From the NCBI GenBank assembly GCA_015059185.1, contig SVAY01000002.1, positions 62,001 through 126,000 on the forward strand: 64,000 nt of DNA, given 5' to 3'. The translations under genes were made by a program, and so were the position numbers. Below are positions 8,561 through 17,202 of the stretch, one piece after another. Below the pieces are notes generated by a model that was not told the origin of the DNA, did no database searches, and worked only from the letters and a program-made list of their open reading frames with translations. Source of the DNA: Erysipelotrichaceae bacterium. GTDB taxonomy: Bacteria; Bacillota_I; Bacilli_A; RFN20; CAG-826. Numbering within the stretch: position 1 is the stretch's first letter; every line of letters starts with the position of its first letter.

Positions 8561-9976
8561 ATGAACAAAAAACTTAAATTATTATCTCTATTTGCCTTTA
8601 TAGCTCCATTAATCTTAACGGGTTGTAATAATACTAGCACCACTTCTGAAAGTGGAGCTGAAACATCATCAGGTGAATCAAATTCATCCCATGAACATAC
8701 TTTTAATGATAAATGGTCATCTAATGACATAGAGCACTGGCACCAATCAACATGTGGTCATCCTATTAGAAAAGATGTTGCAAACCACACTTATGGTGAG
8801 TGGGTAGTAGATAAACCAGCCGAAGAAGAAAAAGACGGAACAAAGCATCGTATATGCACTATATGTGACCACGTTCAAAACGGAAGAATACCGCAAATAG
8901 GTACTCTAGATAAACTCGCTTTTGATTTAAACGAGGACCAACAATCCTATTCTGTAAAGCAAAAAAATTATTTGATAGAAGGAAGAGTGGTTATTCCCGA
9001 AATATATAACGATCTTCCCGTTACTAAAATTGCAGGTGAGGCCGGTCCTGATCGCCATGAAATGACAACTTTAGAAGGATTCCAAGAATGTGAAAATATA
9101 ACTTCTATTTATATTCCAGATAGTGTTACATCCATTTGTGACGATGGGTTTTTTGAATGTACAAATCTAGAATCAATTAGAATGAGCCCAAATATAAATA
9201 CAATTGGTGAAAGAGCCTTTGAGTTATGTGACTCCTTAAAAACTATTAATATTCCTAGTGGCATAACAACAATCAGTGAAGAATGCTTTAGACAGTGCCA
9301 TTCAATGGAATCTATTATAATACCTGAGAGAGTTACAACAATCGAAGACCTCGCATTTGAAAATTGTTGGAATTTAAGAAGTATTCAAATTCCTAGTAGC
9401 GTTACCACTATCGGGGAGAGTGCTTTTGAAGCTTGCACTAGTCTCACTAGCATTCAAATTCCTGATAGTGTTACCACTATCGGAAAATACGCTTTCTTTA
9501 CTTGCACTTCATTAGCAGATATTAAGCTACCAAAGAATATTAAAGTAATTCCTAAAACTTCATTTAGCAAAACTAAAATTGCTACTATAGAAATCCCAAA
9601 TACGGTAACCACAATTGACAATTGGGCATTTAATGAATGTGGTGAACTAGTATCAATTACAATCCCTGATTCGGTCAATTTTATTGGTGACTACGCTTTT
9701 GAAAAATGCTACAAGCTCGAATCTATTATCATCCCTGATGCAGTCCCTTCAATTGGTGAATATACTTGTAACAAATGCTATGCCTTAGAAAGTGTAACGA
9801 TTGGTAAAGGCGTTAAATCAATTGGTTCGTATGCATTTAGTGAGTGTAATAGCCTAGAAAATATTATCTATAATGGCACCAAAGCAGAATGGAATAATAT
9901 TTCTAAAGATACTTTTTGGTACACAAATATCCTAGCATCTGTTATCCACTGCACAGATGGGGATTGCCCATTATAA
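8561..9976 (+). CDS. BspA-like leucine-rich-repeat lipoprotein
   Basis: 471 residues. Residues 1-22 are a lipoprotein signal with lipobox LTGC, so the protein should be lipid-anchored outside. After a serine/histidine-rich stretch and a short segment with CGH and CTICDH motifs come about eleven LRR_5/BspA repeats (consensus: IGE.AFE.C..L.SI.IP.SVT.I) spanning about residues 150-445. Such proteins bind host or surface ligands in gut and oral bacteria. It is the only plus-strand gene inside the secretion island and diverges from the 498-residue protein. A possible weak ribosome-binding site (AGCGAGG) precedes the ATG. It is not part of the leftward operons and may be an independent insertion or a surface partner. 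Confidence 0.85.
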   Translation: MNKKLKLLSLFAFIAPLILTGCNNTSTTSESGAETSSGESNSSHEHTFNDKWSSNDIEHWHQSTCGHPIRKDVANHTYGEWVVDKPAEEEKDGTKHRICTICDHVQNGRIPQIGTLDKLAFDLNEDQQSYSVKQKNYLIEGRVVIPEIYNDLPVTKIAGEAGPDRHEMTTLEGFQECENITSIYIPDSVTSICDDGFFECTNLESIRMSPNINTIGERAFELCDSLKTINIPSGITTISEECFRQCHSMESIIIPERVTTIEDLAFENCWNLRSIQIPSSVTTIGESAFEACTSLTSIQIPDSVTTIGKYAFFTCTSLADIKLPKNIKVIPKTSFSKTKIATIEIPNTVTTIDNWAFNECGELVSITIPDSVNFIGDYAFEKCYKLESIIIPDAVPSIGEYTCNKCYALESVTIGKGVKSIGSYAFSECNSLENIIYNGTKAEWNNISKDTFWYTNILASVIHCTDGDCPL

Positions 9977-9992
9977 TATAGATCTAGCAAAC

Positions 9993-10018
9993 AAAAAGAT
10001 TGGTTCCCCAATCTCTTT
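9993..10018. terminator. Terminator between convergent genes
   Basis: AAAGATTGG-TTCC-CCAATCTCTTT forms a 7-bp stem with A and T tracts on both sides. It can serve the LRR gene on the plus strand and the 858-residue protein gene on the minus strand. Confidence 0.65.
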
Positions 10019-10044
10019 GCCATATTAGTTATACTTTTATTTGA

Positions 10045-12621
10045 TTAAGGTTCAACACCATTATCTTCGTTATCTGGTGGATCTTTTTCTTCGTTCTTTG
10101 CTTTTTTATCTTCCACCTTATTAATAATCTTGACTTGTTTTGGAGCAATATCGTTTTGAAGTTGATTTTGGAAATCATCTTGAATGATATTATTGTTCTC
10201 CACAACTGGTTGAGGATTATTTGCTGCTTCTTTTTCTCTCTTATCAGCTTCATAAGCTTTAATGATAGAATCACAGAATTCAATTCTCTTTTTCGCAGTC
10301 TTGCTTAATTGGTCATAAGAAACACCTTGTGGCATCTTATATGCTTTATAAGCTTTTGCACAGGTATACATTGCTTCTTTATCGCCATAAGTAGGACTAT
10401 TTCTATCAGTGGCAGCTTTTGCAACCTTTTGTAAAGCAGTATATTCTTTAGAAGTTTTACCTCTAAGTCTTTCAAACCATCCACCCTTGTTATCACTGAT
10501 GATTTGAGTGATTGGCTTACCGACATTATAGCCATTTGGTCTATTGTTGAAATCGTTAAACTTTGTAAAGAATGATTGATTGTTTTTAGTAATTTGCTCA
10601 TTCCAGACAGTATGATATTCACGTTTAATTTGATTAAGGTTTTCAACGCCATCATTTTTAATCTTATAAATCTTATCGTTAAATGTTTTGACTGGGTCAG
10701 CCATGAAATTAGCGATTTGCTCTCTAAGTTTTGGATCTCTAACACTTGCTAAAGAGAGATTGTTTTCTCTTAAATAATCGACGAAGTATTGTCTAGCAGC
10801 GACAAATAAGACACCCGATTTATATTGATTAAAATCATCACTTGGGCCTTTGAGGAAAGAATCAGGATTATTATTCATCATCTCTCTTTCAGTGAAGAAG
10901 TCTTTAAGAGTCTTAGTCACTCTCTTATATTCTTCATCTACTGGAGTCTCACCATGACGCTTAACATATTGAGGATAGTCTTTCACCACTCCTGCTAATT
11001 CACCTTTATCATTCGCATAACGGGTACTAACTTCAAATAATCTATCTACATCATCGCCAGCTACGAACATATTCTTAAATTCATTAACATAAGGTGAAGT
11101 TGTTGAACCAAATACGAATTCTGGACTTAATTGGTAAATATTTGAATAATCTTTATTGATGAAATAAAGAATAGTATTACCAAGTTCATTGCCATCCTTA
11201 GGAGAGGTATTAGCTAAGAATTCCATACCTCTACCACCCGCCATAGCGTACTTTTGGATTTGGGCATAAGCAGAGGAGCTGAAATACATCATACGAGCAA
11301 TTCTTTGACCTAATGTTTTATCTTCATTACGTGTTGGATAAAGCCTATTAGTGTCTTCAACAGCAAGCTCTTTAGCGCCCTTCAAGAATGATTTTGAAGG
11401 ATGATCAATATATTCTTTTAAACTGACATTAGCGGTTGAAGCAGAGCCTTTAAGTTGCATGAAGCCACTTAAGAAGACTACGGCTTTAGATTTTTCAAAG
11501 TCATATTTAGGATTTAAATTTGGCTTCCAAGTTTTAATGTCTATATTTTTATCTAAGCCTTTTCTACCGGAATATAAGTTTCCTGGTAAAGAAATGTTTT
11601 CTAAATCGAAATTTTCTTCAATATAACGGAATACTTTATCGTATTTCATAGTAACTTCTTTTACCCCGTTAGAAAGGTTATTAATCTCTTGTAACTTCGC
11701 GCGTTTTTCTTCGTCACTAGTTAATTCAGTATAATCGACCAAAGCTTTCTTAAGTTTATAGTTCGCTTGGAAATAATCCACTAAACCATATTCCTTAGTT
11801 CCACTTTCACCTAACATAGGATTTTTTAATAGTCCTTCTTGCTTAATGAGTTCATCAAGGTTAAGTAATTTATTCTTATAATCTTCAGAATAGGTTTCTT
11901 CCATCTCTAAAAGAGGCTTAAAGTTCTCAAAGTTCTCTGGATGGTTAACGAATTCAGGAGAGATATTTGCGCCGGTTCCTGCTTGGTTTTTGATCTTTTC
12001 TGGGTCAAGTCCTTTTTCTCTTAAGAAATCACTAAATTTTTCATTAGCTTCCAAGGATCTCACGTTAGAGACGATATCGATAACATTATCAACAATGTTT
12101 TCGCCCACCTTCTCAACGAGCTCATCGTTAGCGTAATCTAATGATTCTATAAGTTCATCTTTAAGATATTCATCTTTGATTAATGTATTAACATCTTTTT
12201 TAATATCGTTAATAGTGCCTTCAAGAGGGTGAGTGACCTCTCTCATACGAGGATCACAATTGTTATAGATCTCTTCAAGTTTTTTTTCATCAATTACTTC
12301 TTCTAATGCTTCAAGCACTTCTCCATAATTGATTTCTGGAACAGTAATCACTCCATAATTACCTGCTTCACTAATATGAGGAATACGGTTCCCTCTAAAG
12401 AGATCTTGATGTTCATCGATGAATTCTTTATATTCATCTTTACCACCAAAAAGTTCTGGCGAATTATTTATGGTAGAAATAAATTTAGCGACTTGTTTAC
12501 TCATTTGTTTAATCTCGAGTAAACGAGAGAATTTAAGAGTCTCCACACGATTATTTTGACGATCTCTTTCAAACTCTCTTAACGCTTTAATTTGTTGTAT
12601 TATTTTTTGTTTATAATTCAT
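10045..12621 (-). CDS. Island protein B: large cytosolic protein with shared WFER/TSKEY module
   Basis: 858 residues, very polar, mostly helical by composition, no signal peptide or membrane helix, no recognised family. ATG 12621 follows GAGGAGGGG. Residues 1-700 have no visible counterpart in the window. From Lys712 it carries the module shared with the 498- and 563-residue proteins (KGGWFERLRGKTSKEY, then DRNSPTYGDK, A.AY and KR). After the module a disordered tail of about 65 residues, rich in N, Q, E, D and K, ends in EDNGVEP. The C-terminal place of the module and the charged tail recall C-terminal recruitment signals of VirD4-dependent substrates, which is inference. It has its own repeat-bearing promoter and lies directly downstream of the 563-residue protein gene. 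Confidence 0.8.
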   Translation of the reverse strand: MNYKQKIIQQIKALREFERDRQNNRVETLKFSRLLEIKQMSKQVAKFISTINNSPELFGGKDEYKEFIDEHQDLFRGNRIPHISEAGNYGVITVPEINYGEVLEALEEVIDEKKLEEIYNNCDPRMREVTHPLEGTINDIKKDVNTLIKDEYLKDELIESLDYANDELVEKVGENIVDNVIDIVSNVRSLEANEKFSDFLREKGLDPEKIKNQAGTGANISPEFVNHPENFENFKPLLEMEETYSEDYKNKLLNLDELIKQEGLLKNPMLGESGTKEYGLVDYFQANYKLKKALVDYTELTSDEEKRAKLQEINNLSNGVKEVTMKYDKVFRYIEENFDLENISLPGNLYSGRKGLDKNIDIKTWKPNLNPKYDFEKSKAVVFLSGFMQLKGSASTANVSLKEYIDHPSKSFLKGAKELAVEDTNRLYPTRNEDKTLGQRIARMMYFSSSAYAQIQKYAMAGGRGMEFLANTSPKDGNELGNTILYFINKDYSNIYQLSPEFVFGSTTSPYVNEFKNMFVAGDDVDRLFEVSTRYANDKGELAGVVKDYPQYVKRHGETPVDEEYKRVTKTLKDFFTEREMMNNNPDSFLKGPSDDFNQYKSGVLFVAARQYFVDYLRENNLSLASVRDPKLREQIANFMADPVKTFNDKIYKIKNDGVENLNQIKREYHTVWNEQITKNNQSFFTKFNDFNNRPNGYNVGKPITQIISDNKGGWFERLRGKTSKEYTALQKVAKAATDRNSPTYGDKEAMYTCAKAYKAYKMPQGVSYDQLSKTAKKRIEFCDSIIKAYEADKREKEAANNPQPVVENNNIIQDDFQNQLQNDIAPKQVKIINKVEDKKAKNEEKDPPDNEDNGVEP

Positions 12622-12653
12622 AACCCCTCCTCGTGTTATCTATTAACGTTATT

Positions 12654-12687
12654 ACTATACAGCACGTATTGCCATAGATGTCTAACA
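12654..12687 (-). promoter_or_regulatory. Promoter with degenerate 11-bp-spaced direct repeats (site D)
   Basis: On the minus strand TGTTAGAC-N3-TATGGCAA (12687-12680 and 12676-12669) matches the TGTKGCAC pair seen at the other three sites with several mismatches. A TATAGT hexamer (12659-12654) follows after 9 nt. It lies upstream of the 858-residue protein gene. Confidence 0.45.
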
Positions 12688-12692
12688 CATAT

Positions 12693-12728
12693 AGAAAACT
12701 CCTAAGATATTTATGATCCTAGGAGTTT
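12693..12728 (-). terminator. Terminator of the 563-residue protein gene
   Basis: On the minus strand AAACTCCTA and TAGGAGTTT form a perfect 9-bp stem with a 15-nt loop, followed by TTCTAT. It lies 9 bp after the stop codon and ends next to repeat site D. Confidence 0.65.
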
Positions 12729-12736
12729 AATGTCAC

Positions 12737-14428
12737 TTACTTAATTCCAGGTTCTTTAATCTCGTTGACGATATTATTGAAGTTTTCAGCTTCTTCATCA
12801 TCTAACTTAATATTCACTTTTTGTTTATTAAGTTGAGGTGCTTTTTGTAAATAATCATCCTTTTCCCAATCTTCAATTTGAATTTGGTTAAAGAAGACTG
12901 GCGCTTTAACAGGTGCTACTTCAGGGGCAAATGTATTATTGGTGCCTCTTTCAAATCTTAATGTTGTAGCTGGGAGATTCTTTTCATAAGAATCCATGAT
13001 TTCCCAACAGAGTCTACCTCTTTTATTTCCTGGGTGAGGAAGATTTAAGACATCTTGTAATGTTCTAACACCTTTATGGATAAGGTATTTATTTGCCTTT
13101 TCATAGACATACCTCTTATCGTTATAATGCCTACTTTTTGGATTATCATAAGCGTTCATTGCTTTGATGAGTGATTTATATTGGCTAGAAGTTGTATTTA
13201 AAAGTCTTTCTTTCCAGTTACCTTTAATAGCTTCCGCTAAAGAACCGAGCTTAGCGGTATCAACTTTACCAATCTCCACTCTTTCTCTTTTTGAATAAGC
13301 GTAGACAAAGTCTCTTCTAAATGTGTCGCGATTATCATCTGCCCATTTTAAGCTTTCAGGTACTTCAAGATGTTTATATCCTGTTTCTTTAATATAATCT
13401 TTCTCAAATGGCTTTTCCATCTTGTCACATGTTTGCTTATCAAATTTGATAAGTTGGAAGTTTTCGCCTTGACCAGCGATATTACCAGAATACACCGTTA
13501 AAGGAGAAATCTTTTCGTTTGGTTTATTCGCCATTCTAGTAATAGTGCCAGCAAACTTATTTAATGCGCCTTTAGATTCTAAACTGATGTTAACATCACG
13601 TCTATCTAAAGCATCCATCGCATTATGATATTCTTCTAGTTGGTTATTAAAAACATCAATTTCTCTTTTGAAGTTAACCATCTTATTAGATAATTCAGCA
13701 TGTTCATTACCAAATGGACCGTTATCTAATATATCTAATTGTTCATCGGTAAGAGGTGGGAAGGTAAAGAAACCTTCGTTTTTGGCAAGTCGAGCAACAG
13801 TAGAAGCAACGGAAAGCATTTCATAGTTACCTCCGATTGCTTTATAGTTTTCTTTTAATTCAGGGATTAAATCCTTTTTGTGATCTTCTAAAGTGCCTTG
13901 AAATCTTAATGCATCATCAATGATTGCTTCGTTTTGTTCATAAAAATCTAATAAGAAATTCTTTTCATCTGGTAAACCATATTGACGAATTTGTTGAAGT
14001 TCTTCTGGATTGAAGTTCATTACTTTTTCAATTCTTCTTTGTGCGTAGGCTTCAGGATTAGTTAAATATTCCTTCATGATTACTTCATTATATTTATCTA
14101 CTCTTTGATCAACACCTGGATCAATTGGAAGCATATCAAACATCACTCCACGATCATATGTATAATGTCTATTTCTATCTCTTAAATGAGCAAATTTAGT
14201 CGCTAATCGTTGACCGATTTCAATCTTCTTATTGAGCTTTTCATTAAGGGCTCTACTTTTAAGATAAAATCTTTGTTCGGTTGGGTCGTTGATTCGAGAA
14301 TTGAACCACGCTAAATCAGCACGAATTTTATTATCTTCTGGGAGATATTCGTTAATTAGTTCAACATTAGCGAGATATTGTCTCTTTAATTCTGCTTTTT
14401 GAGCTTTTGTTAATAAATATGGTGGCAT
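12737..14428 (-). CDS. Island protein C: cytosolic paralogue of the 498-residue protein
   Basis: 563 residues, no signal peptide or membrane helix, no recognised family. ATG 14428 follows TAGGAGG. It matches the 498-residue protein along its length: LTKAQKAEL...N..LINEYL at the N-terminus, then YN.V.MKEYLTNP...........FNP, LLDFYEQNE, and the C-terminal module from Lys402 (KGNWKERLLNTTSSQY, then A.NAYDNPKSRHYNDK and YLIHKG). The module's second glycine and a tryptophan-adjacent phenylalanine differ from the other two. A tail of about 80 residues with FFNQIQIEDW and a polar end follows. It lies directly downstream of virB4, separated by a terminator and its own repeat-bearing promoter. I infer a secreted substrate or machine-associated factor. 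Confidence 0.8.
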   Translation of the reverse strand: MPPYLLTKAQKAELKRQYLANVELINEYLPEDNKIRADLAWFNSRINDPTEQRFYLKSRALNEKLNKKIEIGQRLATKFAHLRDRNRHYTYDRGVMFDMLPIDPGVDQRVDKYNEVIMKEYLTNPEAYAQRRIEKVMNFNPEELQQIRQYGLPDEKNFLLDFYEQNEAIIDDALRFQGTLEDHKKDLIPELKENYKAIGGNYEMLSVASTVARLAKNEGFFTFPPLTDEQLDILDNGPFGNEHAELSNKMVNFKREIDVFNNQLEEYHNAMDALDRRDVNISLESKGALNKFAGTITRMANKPNEKISPLTVYSGNIAGQGENFQLIKFDKQTCDKMEKPFEKDYIKETGYKHLEVPESLKWADDNRDTFRRDFVYAYSKRERVEIGKVDTAKLGSLAEAIKGNWKERLLNTTSSQYKSLIKAMNAYDNPKSRHYNDKRYVYEKANKYLIHKGVRTLQDVLNLPHPGNKRGRLCWEIMDSYEKNLPATTLRFERGTNNTFAPEVAPVKAPVFFNQIQIEDWEKDDYLQKAPQLNKQKVNIKLDDEEAENFNNIVNEIKEPGIK

Positions 14429-14451
14429 AATACGTTCCTCCTAATTGAACA

Positions 14452-14490
14452 CTTATATAATAAAACACCTACTGCAACAAGAGTGCCACA
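14452..14490 (-). promoter_or_regulatory. Promoter with 11-bp-spaced direct repeats (site B)
   Basis: On the minus strand TGTGGCAC-N3-TGTTGCAG (14490-14483 and 14479-14472) followed after 14 nt by TATAAG (14457-14452), the same layout as site A. It precedes the 563-residue protein gene. The repeats lie within the hairpin of the virB4 terminator. Confidence 0.65.
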
Positions 14491-14504
14491 GTAGGTAATT
14501 TTTT
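14463..14504. terminator. Terminator of virB4 overlapping repeat site B
   Basis: ACCTACTG (14467-14474) and CAGTAGGT (14489-14496) form a perfect 8-bp stem with a 14-nt loop. T runs lie on both sides, so it can work in both directions. It follows the virB4-like stop codon immediately. Confidence 0.75.
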
Positions 14505-17170
14505 TATTTAGAGCTACTTTCACCAAATAGTTTTCTAGTTTCTTCGCTAGCAATAATGGTGATGTTCGTTCTATTGGTTGGTGAGGTGATGATAAATGCA
14601 TTACCTCGAGGGTTATTAACAATCTGGTCTTGTTCCACTTCGTTGATTTGTCCCGCTTTATCATAAAGAGTACATAGGTCATCCATATCATTTGGGGATA
14701 AGGCGAAGATGAAGGAATATTGACAGGCGTTAATAATGGCTGTTGACTTACGAATGATTTCTTCACTACCAACAAAGTCTTTAATGTTTTGGGTAATGAC
14801 GATTTGCATACCATTATATTTTCTAATACGTTTTGCAAGTTGATACATGAAGTCAAGAGCGACTGGGTATTTAGGATCAATGAAGACGTGAGCTTCATCA
14901 ATCGCCACAACAATCTTACGATTGGTGTGATGTTTAATGTTGAAGTCTCTATTCTTAATAATTTCATTATCAAGCCATTTTAAGACCATTAACATTTGAG
15001 CGTTAGCAATGGTGTTATTCTTATTCGCTAATAAGCTTTGGAAGTTAAATACTGTGAAGTTTTCTTTAACTGTTAAGGTGGATTCACCATTCCAAAGGTT
15101 CGCGTTACGACCTTCTCCCGCAAACTTAGAAATATAGTTAGATAAGACACGTAGCTGCGTGATATCGTATTCCACTGTCGCTTCTTCAAGTTCTTTAGTG
15201 ACTAAAGCGTAAAGATCATCAAATGTTGGATAGTCTTTTGCTTCTAAAGTAGAGAAGTCAGTTCTAGAATCAATGTTTTTAGTTTTATATAATCGCACGA
15301 TAACATTGTTTAAATATTCTAGAGCGTCACTAGAGATACCCACTAATGAGACTTTAAAGAACTCTTCTAAGAATTGAAGGTGGACGGCGAAGTTATTGAC
15401 TACTGCTTCGTTACCCGATTCATCACTTTCTAGAGTAGTAATGACGTGGAATGGGTTGATACGACCTTCTGAAGCGGTACCAACATCGATTAATCTACCA
15501 CCGAGATTTTGGGCTAATGTTTGATATTCATTTTCAGGGTCGAGAATAAAAATCTTTGCATTTTCTGCACTTAATTGAGAAAGAATAGTTTTTGTCGCGA
15601 ATGACTTACCACTTCCACTCTTACCAATAACGACCATGTTAGAGTTCACTCTTTCATAGTCTCTAGTAAAGAAGTCAACAATGACTGGATAAGAGTTTTC
15701 AGTACCTAAGATACATCCGGTTTTATCCATAATACTTGATAAGACGAATGGGAAGACAGCGGCAACAGAGTTAGAATGGATTGCTCTTTGGAACTTATTC
15801 ATGCTATCTAATCTAGATAAGTTTGTAGAGATGAAAGCAACGTTTTGACGGAAATAGTTATCAACGAGTTCAAATCCTTCTTCTGTAAAGATCTTTTTGA
15901 CTTTCTTCTTTTCGGCACGTTTTTCTTCTCTTGTCGCGTTTACTGGAGGATAAACTGTGACATGGAGATTGACACCGAATAATGTTTCGTTATCATTTTG
16001 AAGCATTCTTAATACTTCAACTAATGTATCAATATGAGTTTGTTTATCAATGATACTACTAGCTCGATATGTGTTCGCAGATTGAGAGGCAAGCTCTTGA
16101 ACTGATCTATCAATCATTCGAACAGCCTTGGCCTTTTCAAAAGGTTCAAGGTTCATAACGACTTTAGTATTAGGGATATTGAAAATTTTATAACCCCAAG
16201 CATTTAAAACAGAGATTGGGAAGTTTTTAACACTCAATGTGTAGCATTCTTCTCCATCCACTACTGTGGACAAAGGTTTAAATTCAACATTTTGAGGATA
16301 AATCCAACTCATAAGTTCTTCGGGAGTTAAGACATCAATATCTTTTTCATTAAAGTTTTGGGTGTAGTTATATTTAATGAAAATAGCTAATTCTTTATTA
16401 TCTAGAATATGAGAAGTCATCCCAATTCCTTGGAATGTTAAGATTGCATCAGAAAGAATGGAATTAATGATGTTTTTATTCTCATCATAAATAACTAGAT
16501 AATAAGTTGGTTTAGTAATTGGAGTATCATCGGTTAATGTTTTATAAGCACGAATACGGTCGTTGATGATTTTAGTTCTGGAATCGAGCTCTTTTTTACT
16601 TAGTTCATTATTTTCAAATAATTGATAAAGCTCATCCTTTTTCTTTTCTTCTTCAATAACATATTTTTCAAATGATAACTTACGGTCAACCTTTACTAAA
16701 GAAGCTCTTGTTTTATTTGAGATTTCTCTAATAATCTTACCGAAATTTTCATCGATCATCTGGTTTTGGCGATATTCAGATAATAAAGAGAATTCACGTG
16801 GATCAATTTGGAGTACTCCAGCGAAGTACTCATTATAAACTATAAAATTATCTTTAATATCTTTAAAAGGCATAAAGTTATCAATATTTGTTTGTGCCTT
16901 TGTGTTATCTTTAGAATACTTTTTAACCGTGAAGATAAAGGTTACAGACTGGACCAAAAACATATAGAACTTATCACCTTCAAACGGTATGAAGAACATC
17001 ACACCGATAGCTAAGACGACAAGCGCCATAATGAATTTTGCCATTCCTAAATTAGAAATAAGTAGCAAGACGATTAAGCCTAAGAATGCAAAGGCAATAA
17101 TGACGTCAAGAATTGATATATTTCTAAAGAACTGTACTTTAATTCTTGTGGTTCTTGGAATGATTCTCAT
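14504..17170 (-). CDS. virB4: VirB4-like T4SS ATPase with N-terminal VirB3/PrgI-like membrane segment
   Basis: 888 residues; ATG 17170 lies 8 nt after AGGAGG. Residues about 18-85 contain two membrane helices in a PrgI/VirB3-like context (RTTRIKVQFFRNISILDVI...), so the protein looks like a VirB3-VirB4 fusion. The rest is the VirB4/TraE ATPase: Walker A GKSGSGKS near residue 515, preceded by VVIG, and Walker B VVAIDEAH near 753, followed by AKRIRKYNGMQIVITQNI. VirB4 powers pilus or channel assembly at the inner face of the membrane and engages substrates with VirD4. It is 32 nt downstream of the virB6-like gene and shares that transcript. Related ATPases drive conjugation in Gram-positive and Mycoplasma integrative elements. 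Length is typical for a family member with the fusion. Confidence 0.92.
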   Translation of the reverse strand: MRIIPRTTRIKVQFFRNISILDVIIAFAFLGLIVLLLISNLGMAKFIMALVVLAIGVMFFIPFEGDKFYMFLVQSVTFIFTVKKYSKDNTKAQTNIDNFMPFKDIKDNFIVYNEYFAGVLQIDPREFSLLSEYRQNQMIDENFGKIIREISNKTRASLVKVDRKLSFEKYVIEEEKKKDELYQLFENNELSKKELDSRTKIINDRIRAYKTLTDDTPITKPTYYLVIYDENKNIINSILSDAILTFQGIGMTSHILDNKELAIFIKYNYTQNFNEKDIDVLTPEELMSWIYPQNVEFKPLSTVVDGEECYTLSVKNFPISVLNAWGYKIFNIPNTKVVMNLEPFEKAKAVRMIDRSVQELASQSANTYRASSIIDKQTHIDTLVEVLRMLQNDNETLFGVNLHVTVYPPVNATREEKRAEKKKVKKIFTEEGFELVDNYFRQNVAFISTNLSRLDSMNKFQRAIHSNSVAAVFPFVLSSIMDKTGCILGTENSYPVIVDFFTRDYERVNSNMVVIGKSGSGKSFATKTILSQLSAENAKIFILDPENEYQTLAQNLGGRLIDVGTASEGRINPFHVITTLESDESGNEAVVNNFAVHLQFLEEFFKVSLVGISSDALEYLNNVIVRLYKTKNIDSRTDFSTLEAKDYPTFDDLYALVTKELEEATVEYDITQLRVLSNYISKFAGEGRNANLWNGESTLTVKENFTVFNFQSLLANKNNTIANAQMLMVLKWLDNEIIKNRDFNIKHHTNRKIVVAIDEAHVFIDPKYPVALDFMYQLAKRIRKYNGMQIVITQNIKDFVGSEEIIRKSTAIINACQYSFIFALSPNDMDDLCTLYDKAGQINEVEQDQIVNNPRGNAFIITSPTNRTNITIIASEETRKLFGESSSK

Positions 17171-17202
17171 TTCCCATTCCTCCTAATATGATACTTTTAT
17201 TA

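Noticed and set aside
10029..10745. Short minus-strand frames at the end of the 858-residue gene
   Set aside because: They lie within that gene in other frames and have low-complexity products.
14410..14973. Minus-strand open frame of 187 codons overlapping the end of virB4
   Set aside because: It lies in another frame inside the clear VirB4 ATPase coding sequence and has no protein-like family features.
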